From positions 448,501 to 512,500 of the forward strand of contig CAJNDS010001713.1 in the NCBI GenBank assembly GCA_905221605.1: a stretch of DNA of 64,000 nt, read 5' to 3'. Shown here piece by piece: positions 10,256 through 20,300 of the stretch. A program made the position numbers and the translations under genes. This DNA is from Symbiodinium natans (lineage: Eukaryota > Sar > Dinophyceae > Suessiales > Symbiodiniaceae). Under the pieces are notes generated by a model. It was given only the letters and a program-made list of their open reading frames with translations, ran no database searches and was not told where the DNA came from. Each line of letters begins with the position of its first letter. Within the stretch, counting starts at the first letter, position 1.

Positions 10256-12291
10256 TTGCAACACCAAGGTGTCATGCGCTGGGGCTTTGAGTGGATCATT
10301 GATCTGAAGGTGGCATTCGGCTGGCAGTTCCTTTGCTGCAGTGATGCTTGCGTACATGCACGACTTTGCTTGATGGTCGTATCACTAAGGTTTTTGCTGA
10401 CAGTTGTGTACTACCACCATGTGCTGAAAGGCTTTGTGTTGATTTACGCCTTCACATCCTTCGACTGGGTTCTTGCAAGCTATCATGTACGTGGTCCTCG
10501 TTTGCAGGCCCTCAAGACCATCGCATTCCTGCCTTGGGTTCTGAAGCCTTTGCTGGGCATCATCAGTGACATGTTCCCAATCTGCGGCCTCAACAAGGCG
10601 CCCTACTTCATGTTGGCGACTTTGGTCGGATGCCCTGCATGTGCCCTCATCGGCTTCCCGGGCTCGATGCCCACTTTGCCCAGTTTGCCCACTTTCGCGG
10701 CTGTCACAGTCGCAACGAACGAGGCTGCTACGGTCTTGGCTTTCTTCTGCGTCGGCCTTCAGATCTGCACCTGTGACCTTCTGTTGGAGGCTGCTGTGGC
10801 CGAGCGTGTGCGGAACCTGCCGGATCGGGGTCCACTCCTCATGGGCTTTGTCACAGGGGGCCAGACTGTGGGGGAGGCTGTTGCTATCAGCACGGTCGGC
10901 TGGGTGTTGGAGGCTCTGGGACCACGCGGCCCATGCATGATCTCTGTGCCCTTGATAGCACTTGCATTCGTCCCAGCTGCCTTGAACTGGCTGGATGAGT
11001 CGAGGCGCTCCGACACAGAGACTGCAGCAATCCGAAAGGCTTTTTTTGTGGCCCCGCCAAATGCGAAGACAACTGGAGGGGAGCTTCCTTTTCTGGTTGC
11101 TGCCATGGGCCTCGGCTCATTGGCGATACTTTCTGTGGCCACCAGCACGGATGTCAATATTGTGGATGCTGCGGACCCGGTGACTGAATCCGCACACCAG
11201 TTGGAGCTCATAGCCTTCGTTGCCTTCCTCATCATCGTTGCCTTCAGCTGCCTGTTGAATCCGATTATCGGCCGCTTGAATGCCTTCTTCTTTCTACAGA
11301 GCACATCTACCATATCGGTGGAAGGGGGAGCCTTCTATTTCTTCACAGACGACTCATCTTCTTTCCCTATGGGGCCGCACTTTTCAGTGTGGTTCTACAC
11401 CACCGGTCTCGGAATAGCTGCGAGCTTCTTTGGCATCGTTGGCCTTTGGATGTATAGCACCTTCATGACGAACTGGAGCTATCGAGGCGCGCGGGGTTTT
11501 GGACACATTTGCTTGTGAGAGCCTGGGAGCCTGAGAGCCGCCCCCCCCCCCGCTTGACTTGCAAGCCAGGTTTGTTGTACTTGTCCAACGCACTTTGGTG
11601 CGTTGTCTCGAGCGTGTCCGTGGTGGTGTTCACGCGCAAGAATGTGGAGTGGGGCATTCCGGACACCACTTTCATGTTGGGTGGCACCGTCCTGCAAAAC
11701 GTCTTCGCCCGATGGGCCTACATACCTGGAGGCCTCCTGCTGTGCCAAGTATGTCCGCCGGGCCTTGAGTCCACGATGTTCGCCCTTCTGGCGGGGTGTC
11801 ACAATCTGGGTCGGTCGGTGGCTTCCATTGTTGGCACATTCCTGCTGGCGTACCTGGGCGTCGAGCCGGACGGCACAATCCATGACCGTCACTGCTTCGA
11901 TCGTTTGTGGGTGGCGGCGGTCTTTCAAGCGCTAGCACCTTTGATTACCTTGTGCATCATCCCCAGCATGATTCCGAATGTCTCCCAGACTGAACGCCTG
12001 GACCTGAAGTATGGAGCTGCTGGTGACACGGGTGGTCTAGCAGAAGACTTAGGTCCTGCACAAAGTGTGGCAGCCGCCACTCGAGACTCTGTGTGGTCTC
12101 TGGGTGGCATGTGGTTCACATCAGAGACGTCCATACAAAGGGGGAGTGTGAATTCAATTGGCGCTCATCTTCCGGAAGTGGCATACGGAGCAACCTCAGA
12201 ACAGGCTCGCAGTGTTGCGATTGTGTATGGTAGCTTCTATTCGCTGCTCGCCTTGACCTCTAGCAGGATATGGTGGCATCATGTTAAGTGA
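10256..12291 (+). CDS. BT1-family (folate/biopterin-type) membrane transporter
   Basis: A multi-pass membrane transporter of the folate-biopterin transporter (BT1) family, a branch of the major facilitator superfamily moving pteridines or related small molecules. Family signatures are clear: PWVLKPLLGIISDMFP near the start, then GGAFYFFTDD and FYTTGLG, and in the second exon WGIPDTTFMLGG and GLESTMFALLAGCHNLG. The two exons join as 10256-11486 and 11570 onward across an 83-bp intron (GC donor, CAG acceptor) in phase 1, giving a seamless Trp-Ser-Tyr-Arg-Gly-Leu-Leu-Tyr stretch. The true start is uncertain: homology begins near 10406, after a possible acceptor at 10403, so upstream exons are probably missing. 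The last ~90 codons before 12291 lack family similarity and may be intron read-through. Substrate cannot be told from sequence. Confidence 0.85.
11487..11569 (+). other. 83-bp GC-AG intron in transporter
   Basis: The intron begins GCGCGCGGGG and ends GCAAGCCAG. Exon 1 ends in phase 1 (one G) and exon 2 supplies GT, restoring a Gly codon and the family's continuous transmembrane segment. The intron carries an in-frame stop (TGA at 11516-11518) and a run of C residues near its middle, so it cannot be coding. Confidence 0.8.
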
Positions 12292-14400
12292 GCCTTGAAA
12301 CTTTGCAGGCGTCGCTGTCGTCCCTCGACGAGGCTGGCACTGGTGGCAGCGGCCGGACGCTGGGACATGAAATCCCTCACGGCCCCAACCCTCTAGGTAC
12401 TGGCAACTCGCCAAGCTTTGGTCAAGGGACCAGTAGCAGGGACCTTACGGGCAATCTAGGGCTACGTAGGTTAAATAGGGATTACAGAAGGTATAGATGG
12501 GGGTTCTAAGAGGGGAGTAAGATTGAGGGTCCCTTCTAGGGGTTCCTCCAGTAATTTGGAGCTTCGGTGGAGATGTCAGATGTTTTCGGTGTCTTCCCTC
12601 AGGTCTCTCGACGGCGAACCTGCGTCCTGATGCACGCATACGCTCTGCTGCAGAGCCCAGAGCGCAATCGCTCTGCAAGCTAGCAACCCAACAACATGCC
12701 TCCAGCTTTGGGCTGCAAAAGAGGGGAACTGCTGTTGCAAACCCCTTGAGGAGCGTCAGTCAGCCGTCAGCTGCCCCTACTCTTGGGCTATGTCGTAGTC
12801 ATTGCAGTACCCCATGACTTGTGCAGGTTCGATGCCATGACTGCCGGGCTCTTTGAGTATCTCGCCTTGCGATGTCATTTCTTGTGTTTTGTGCAAGTCC
12901 TTTGTTGCCCAATTCTGATGCACATGATGGGCCTTTTGATGCATTTGGGCTCAAGTCACCACGTATCCGCGTGACAGGCTTAAGGCGCATACGGGCAGAG
13001 TGCCTTGGACCCAAGGAAAGACTTGTCCTCCATGGGGCGCTCAATGGGATCACTGTGTTACCGGAGCTGAGGCAAAGATGCACAGTCCCGGCCGAAGCCG
13101 GCAGGTGGGAAATGGCGGATCCTGTCCATGCCTTCCCACATCTGTGCACATGCGCCAGCCCGGCGACCGCGAGATCCTCTTGCTCCGTGAGCATCTGGAC
13201 CTTGGGCTTCAACCGAAAATACTGCGAAAGACTAGACTTCGGCTAGGAGTGTGGGACTTTGGCTGGGGTTGTGGGGGATGCTGGTGTCAGCCGAGGACCG
13301 AAAGCACTTGAGGCTGGAGAAGATGATCCGAGCCAGCACCCGACAGGCCTTTTGACAGGTGACGTGAACAGTCTGATCAGCTCTGGTCTGAGCTCTTGGG
13401 TGCTGCAGGCAGCTACTGCCACAGCGTCTGCACTGCAGCCACTTAGACACGAAGACCGGTTTTTGATGGTTTTTTGCAGATTGCGGGCGCTTTTCCGAGG
13501 CACCAGCTGGCTATCATGCAGAAGAATCTCCTTGTAAGCTTGCAGGGGAATGGCTTCCAGGCCGCGATGCCCTGAGTAGCCTGAACCCTCAGCCAGAAGC
13601 CCTATATCATCCCACACCTAGAAGGAACGAAGAATCATCATGACCAGGATGAACTTTTTGTGTCAGCAAATGCCAAATGCAGGCCGCGAGGCCTCACGCA
13701 GTGCGCTAGGCACACAAACTCTTTAGCGCGTGGCTCGCCTCGGCCAGGGTTCGTGGCACGGCAGTGGCGAGGCATCTTGCCACTTCCAGGAAAGCTCGCC
13801 GAGCGTTCTGGAGGTCAGGAGGGGTAGCCGAAGGCGGGCGAGGGGTAGGAAATGGATAAGGGAGGTGAGACGAAAGAGCAGGGTTAGAGGGGGGGGACAA
13901 GAGGGCGGCCAAAACATGTGAAAGGCGCAGGAAAGATAAGGGGTGCAAGGGTGAAGAGAAGGGGAGGAAGGGGGAAATGGAAGGGACGTCCGCTCGCGGA
14001 CACCTGTCCACCTGTCCGCTGGGTGCCCGTTAAGGCGGAGCCCAACAGATGGAGGGATTAGAGGTGGGGGACCCGTTTATGTTCCCCAGATACCTACGGC
14101 CCGAGGCCTCGACGGAGTAGTTCGAACAGCTCCCTCAGAACCCTTGTCACTGTCCAGGGCACCTTTGCCGCCAGGATGGCTCCAATCCATTGCCAGGAGC
14201 TTTGCCGAGCCCGACGACTCTGAAGCACATGTCCTCGCGCCTTGCCTGAGCCGGGCACGGGGTTGCAGCGAGCAGGCTCCTCGACTCCTCTGGATGTTCC
14301 AAGGTTGGCAAGCCTGGAGCGCTTCACCACGGATCCCTTCAGAATCTGGGCTGCGTCACAGGGAGCCGTGAGCTTTTAGAAAGGACTGGAGCCCGCCAGT
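12292..14400. other. Spacer with possible single exons
   Basis: No domain is recognised. A short exon-like + stretch follows a TTTGCAG acceptor at about 12302-12308 and codes a Ser/Gly-rich peptide that could be the transporter C-terminus. A frame on the - strand at 13706-13830 reads as an amphipathic helix, and 13120-13250 on + is also mildly coding-like. None is assignable. Confidence 0.3.
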
Positions 14401-14434
14401 GCCCGCCAGTGCCAAGGCGACTTTGAAGAGGATC

Positions 14435-15095
14435 CCGTGAGTGACGACGACGAGGATGCAGCACGGCTCCGCTACGAGAAGTCCAGGGCTCAGAAGGCAG
14501 AGGAAGGCAGAGTAGGAACATGGGCAGGAGCGCAGACATCTGTTTCCTGCGAGCCCCATGTGGGGAGCCGTTGCAGACAAGTTGCAGAGTTTCTTTGCTG
14601 CGGGATTTAACTTACCAGTAGTTTATCAGCCGTCGGAAGGGCGTGAGCCATGTGAAGTGCTGCAAGGACACACACATGAAACTGAAGAAACACATGTCCG
14701 GTCATCAGAAGTCCGGCGGGAGCATTGCCGACAAGGATCCGTCACCGAAGGGGGGGGTGGAGGTCCCGATCTGAACGCTTCCACTTGTTCTATGACTCAG
14801 ACATTGAAAAACGTATCTGTGTGAGTGAATGATGATGCTCTGTCACAACATGTCACAAACTTCACCACCTTACGACACCGAAACACATCTAAACTCTCCA
14901 AAATCCCAAGTTGCCGCGTCTCATGGCGTCTCTGTCGAGGTCCTCAAGTTTCAAGACGGGCAGATCAGACATAGAGGACGAGGGAGGTTTACAGAAACCA
15001 TCAATGCTGTTGGCGACTTTCTCTGCAGGAGACCGTGAAGAATGCCTGGCAAGAGGAGGCTGCTGGGGCGCTGCTGGGGCAGTTGGAAGCAAGCT
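14435..15095 (+). CDS. Exons of unrecognised zinc-finger-like protein
   Basis: Several short coding-looking stretches lie in order on the + strand. About 14435-14510 codes an acidic then basic helix starting DPVSDDDEDAARLRYEKS. About 14655-14755 codes CCKDTHMKLKKHMSGHQKS, which resembles a C2H2-type finger with its HxxxH arrangement. About 15030-15095 follows a TGCAG acceptor and codes ETVKNAWQEEAAGALLGQ. Intervening DNA has stops in the same frames and is presumably intron. I cannot name the protein or its function, and the exon limits are approximate. The charged helix plus finger would fit a nuclear or RNA-associated protein, but that is inference. Confidence 0.4.
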
Positions 15096-15099
15096 TCCT

Positions 15100-17205
15100 A
15101 CCCTCGCCCTCCCCCTCCCCCTCGCCCTCCCCCCCCTCCCCCCCCCTGTGTAAGTGTTGGGCCACTGCTGCCGTCATGCGATTTGGCCGTGTCTGACTTC
15201 TGGTGAGAGACAGACACCACACACATGCCTTGAGGGTCATTGCACTTCATGCTGCTCGGGTTTGCCCCGGCTGGGTGCCCGGCTGGGCCTTGCACTTCAC
15301 ATGCGCCGCTGCTTGCTGCGCGGTGCTTGCCAATGGCTTCGCCGCTGGTAAGACCCCCAACCAAGCATGTGGCAAATCTCTCGCTCACTCTGAGTCGTGC
15401 CCACAATCTTCAGCTGGTGGTCATCGTGTTCCACGCAGATTCGTCGACGCTTCCACGTGTGATTGTGCTTGCCCAACTTGCGTGTGACACATTGCTTTTA
15501 CCAGCGAGACTTTCTTTCGATCCAAGGTGTGCCTTCCTCTATGATTGTCGGCAATGGTCGCATAAGTACCGTACTTCCTCATGGTGCTTAAGCACATCTG
15601 TACTCTCGATCAAACAGTTCTTTGAAAGGGGTCTTTCCATCTTGGACGCGCGCTGTTTGCACGCTGTTTGCTCCTGTAAGCGCCTTGCTGGGCCTTGCAC
15701 GTGCTGCGCACGATAAGTACGTCGCCGCAATCAGCGCCCCCAATCAGCACCCCTTCTTTCGTGGCCAGTTGTGCGAGTCTGAGACGCTAGAAGTGCCCAG
15801 CACATGGGGACACACAGCCGTCGGAGCATCCTGCACATGTTCGGGGCTATGCGATCATCCCGGGTGGCTGCTTTGCGTCCCTTTGCTCTGGTGCATGCGG
15901 CGCTTGACGAATCGCAAGCTCACGCTGGCACAGTCAGCACTTTTTTCTCCTCCAGGCTTTAGTTACTGCATCAACCGTGCATCCTCTCTCCGGCGCTTGC
16001 CAACTTGAACTTCGAGTGGAGACGATGGCGGTTGCGGAGTCCTTTGTGAAAGCCGTGAGGGGTGGCCGGTGCTTTAGACACGGTATCCCTGAAGTCGTCA
16101 CTTTCTCCATTCACTAAACAGTCCCTAAAACCTCACCCGTCACCAGGGCCCCCGGCCGTGGCCAGGAAAGGGAAGCAGAAGCATCTCCTCGCGGCCCTGG
16201 CGCCCTCGCTTCATGCCGGCACCAAGGGATGCTTGATAAGGTTTTCGCGCAGGATTTGGCCTTGGTTGGGGGCTGGGGTTCTGCCGCTCATCTGCCAGTT
16301 TCCTTCTCCTTGGCAGAAACCAACCCATGTCAAGCCAGTGACGCAAAGGAGGATGATGACAGGTTCAGGGACGCTTCTCAGCAGCATGAAGATGTGAGCT
16401 TAGAAAAGAATTGGCCTTTGCCGAGGCGGCCTGGTCACAGTTCTGCTTTTGTTGGCAGGTTCTGACCTGCTTAGGGATGTGTAGGGTTTCGATGAGTCCA
16501 GATCAGATGGGTTGGCAGATGTTGGGAGTTTAGGGAAACTGGCGCTGTAGTGAAGTGTGGCCTGAGGGTGACAAGGAGTTTCTCCAGAAGAAGCGACAAA
16601 TGGTCGTGAGGCCCAACCTCGCTTGCAGGATGTGAAACATTGTAGGTTTGTCACACCCTGTAGACAGTAGACTGTGGTGACCTCCTTAGACTTCAAGCCC
16701 TAAACTAGCCTATGTGCTATGGGAAGGCGGAACAAGCTGGATGAGAACATGCCGGCTTGGCGCCAGTTCGCCAGGCAGAGCGCAGCTCTTGCAGTTATGA
16801 GAGTCGCTTCTGTGGTGGCATCTGCAAGTGTCAAGTAACAGGTGCCTTCTTGCAGCCTACATCCCCCAAGCCTACTACCAAAGTGTGCTACTGCACTCTC
16901 CATGAATCCGATGCCCCTCAATCCCCTTCCACAAGCCACCACTGGCAACCCCCTGTGAATGCTACAGCCTTGCCAGGAAAGTGGTTTTCGACTATCGCTT
17001 CGAGTGCCAGCCTTTTCAGGGTTTGGGCTTTCGGGCTTCAGGGTTTCTGAAAGATCGACTGGTCTTGGGGCTTTAGGTTTGTACACGTAACATGGGGTTT
17101 CTAAGTCTACTAATCTACCAAAGGGAAAGTGTTTCGAGTTGCAAGTTGCTCGTTTTTTCGGGAGCGTGGGGGGAGGGGGGGAGGGCTTTGGGCCTTCTCT
17201 CGCGG
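15100..17205. other. Spacer with possible single exons
   Basis: C-rich run at 15100-15147, otherwise mixed DNA. Coding-like + fragments occur at about 16150-16240 (Lys/Ala-rich) and 16310-16400 (Asp/Gln-rich), but I cannot link them to a gene. Upstream exons of the channel gene that follows could be here. Confidence 0.3.
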
Positions 17206-17304
17206 ATGACTGAGCACCTGAGGTGGCTCGTGTCCTTCCTCGTTGTGTTCAACTCGCTTCTCGTGGGAATTGAAGCCCAGTGGGGCCTCGAGAACCTCAG
17301 CCAG
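17206..17304 (+). other. Channel exon: S1 segment
   Basis: Codes a hydrophobic helix (RWLVSFLVVFNSLLVGIEA) typical of S1. The exon ends in phase 0 at CCAG followed by a GT donor, and the 143-bp intron ends at 17447. The ATG at 17206 is internal to the family alignment and is not necessarily the start codon. Confidence 0.65.
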
Positions 17305-20300
17305 GTGGGCAAACCGGGGGCAAACCGCGAGCAGGGCAAACATGGTGAAGCGGTGAAAGGTAGGCGAGGGGGTTCTGGAACTTCTGAGTGGCATGGAGTG
17401 GCATGGAGTGGCGTGGAGTTTCAGCCTCCTTAGCCATCTGATGGCAGGACCCGCATTGGCTGCTGCGCACGCTGGACATCATCTGCAATGTGTGCTTTGC
17501 TGCTGAGTTGGCGCTCAGGGTCGCAGAGCCTCGCTTGCAAGCTGATGCTAACCCCGTCCCGCTTAATCCCGAGAACCTCCCACGGCCTTCTCCAGAATCT
17601 AACTTTCTCTGAGGAAGCTGACCTCAACCGTGCATGCGGAAGCATGGGGACAGCTTGTGAAGGCTTGTTGTACGATCCGCGAGCAGAAAACCCGTGATTC
17701 GTGAGCCGATTATTGGGTGTCTGCGTGGCGGTTGGAACTTGGTACCGCAGTCCTCCCCGCAAGCGCAGATAGGAGCAGTAAGTGCACATGCTGTAATCAC
17801 TTTTAGCTCTGAAGAGTCGCAGGTCGAAAGCATGCCCTGAATCTTGAACCTAAATCAAACGCAGCGGCAAGCTCCGCCGCACTTCAGTGTGACCGGGCCC
17901 TCACTCAAAGAACTGCAATGTGCTGCCTGTCAACATATCCAAGGGAACTGAACCACACAGAAGCAGTTGAGACAAAACGCAACACCTTTCTGATCCTTCT
18001 TCCGGAATGAACGCGAATGTTGTGAATGCAAACAAGGCCGATTGCAAGTTCTTCATTTCATTGGTGAACCCGTCACTGCTCCTCGGCCACACGCCATCTG
18101 TCAGTGAAAGCCAGCAAGGATCGCGCTGCAATCGAGGTACTGGAACCTGCTGGACATCTTCCTAGTGACGCCAGTGTCCAAGGCTCTTGTGACAGTAGAA
18201 TGCGGGAGTTACTCGGGAAAGGCGGCTCTGCCATGCAGTCGGCTGAGGTTTGGATGGTTCGAGGAGATTATACTCCTAATTGCTGCCAGCGAGTCTTCTT
18301 TGGATATGCTGCCCGGCTGCAATGGCCGAGTTCTAAACCTGCGCTCGGAGTTGCCCTATCGCCCCAAGCCCCGAAGTCTAAACAGCAGGTCTGTGCTGAG
18401 ATTGCTTCGTATGGCACGGCTCCTTCGCAGCTTGCCTGTACCGCAGCATGTCATGTCAGTGAATCCGCAGGGGGTGTTTTCCTGGTGTTTTCTCGAGAGA
18501 TCTGTGAGGCGTTGCCCGCATTCTTCGAGTGGTGCGCTTCTTTAGCGACCTGCGTGTGATGGTCAATGGCATCAAGGCCTCCTCACGCGCGCTTCTGTGG
18601 TCCATTGCGCCTTGGCGATTCGAGATGTAGAGGGCCCAACATGGGTAGTAACGGTTTGGATTCAGATTCCCTCCATCCTTCTGTCATGGGGTCTGCAGGA
18701 GTCCCTTGGTCTCGACGGAATTCTAGAAATTCTGTTGCATTGTGCTGCGAAGCCGGAGCTTGGTAGGGTAGACAGGTGCCGCTGTTTGGGTGCTTGGAGG
18801 ACATTCTCTGTTCGAAGACATCCGCGACCCTTTTCGAGTTTCTCATCTTTGGTTGTTTTTCAATGTCCGCGAGTGCCTTGTTGTAGTATCACTCGCTCAT
18901 GCTCACTCCCACAAACGCGTTGTATTACTGTCAATTGTTGGCCCCTTTGCTTGCACACCTTTACTGGTGATTGGTGCTTTGGCTGTGTTCCTTTTCTTCA
19001 CACAGACTTTTCGTATATACTGAAAGAGTTTCCATGAATATCACAGAGGCTCTTCCTATTTGATTCCAAGATCCGGCTATGGCAATCTTAAATCAGCACA
19101 AGTAGGGAGTGATTGTGAGAAGAGCGGCTCGATCATACTGAATATGTACGGGTTCATAGGCATAAATATATTCAAAGAGGCCCACAGCAATTCTAGCAAT
19201 GAACTTTTTGCGGGGATTGACTTTTGAGTCCTGTCCAGTGACATCAACGGTTTCTTCAGACAAGCACGGACGTTCCCTCGCAGAGCCACCAACACTTTGA
19301 GAGAGTCATTGTCTCAGGCCGCTGTTTCTTGCACACTGTCACAACGACCATTCCTGACGGATTCACGCATACATGCTTCAGGCAAGCTGGCCAACGAAGC
19401 ATCACATCATACCTACATTCCAGCATAGCATGCGTACACTTGCACGCAGCTGGGATCTGATGGGTCGAGCATAGACTGAAAGGCTTGTGGAGGATTGGGG
19501 AGGATTGGGGAGGATTGGGGAGGTTTGGGGAGGATTGGGGAGGATTGGGGAGGATTGGGGAGGATTGGGGAGGATTGGGGAACTGATGAAGAAGAGGTGG
19601 CTTGAGCTCATTTCCAGCGCCGCTGCGAAGGGGATTGACCGGAGCAAACACTAGCCTGCCCAGTGTGTGGACGCATGCCCACATGTGACGTGAGGTTAAG
19701 CTGTGGGCTGGAAGGCTTTAGGGTGCTGCGGTTGCCGAATCTGAACTAAGGTGCTCCTCACTCTTGTCACAAACTTAGCTGCGTGAATCCTGGTAGTCCC
19801 AAGGTCCACAAATGTCAGTATTCCTGCGTCTGAGGTCACGTACGTCTTCGGCGTGACCTTCATGCAGCTCTCTCGAGCGCACTTGGAAGAAACGGGGAAA
19901 TTGGACAGCAACCTGCTGGTGTACTATGGGACGTGCCCAGACACGAGTTATTAATTGGGATGTTCCCCCTACTACTAACAGTCCTTGAGAGGGATTATAG
20001 TACCCCCCCCCTTTCAAAATACTTATTAAGGATTGCTAGCGTAGTGTAAAGGGGAACGTCCCAAGTTTGTTGGCATATTTTGGGGCATGTTTTGGGAGGG
20101 CTGTTTGTGTGATGCACAACCTGATGCACAAGGTTGCCACGATCTGTCCTCACGCTGTTCATGACAATCTCAGGCCGCCCATTAAAGCCATGGTAGAGCC
20201 TTCAGAGGTGCAGGAGCATGAGCTGCGCGATGCTGCGCGTTCGGAGGTGGCATGCTGTGGAAGGAGGCTTTGAGCCCGCTCGGCGAGATCCACTGGCTGT

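Noticed and set aside
10759-11313. 184-residue - strand frame
   Set aside because: Antisense shadow of the BT1 transporter exon, which has strong family motifs on +.
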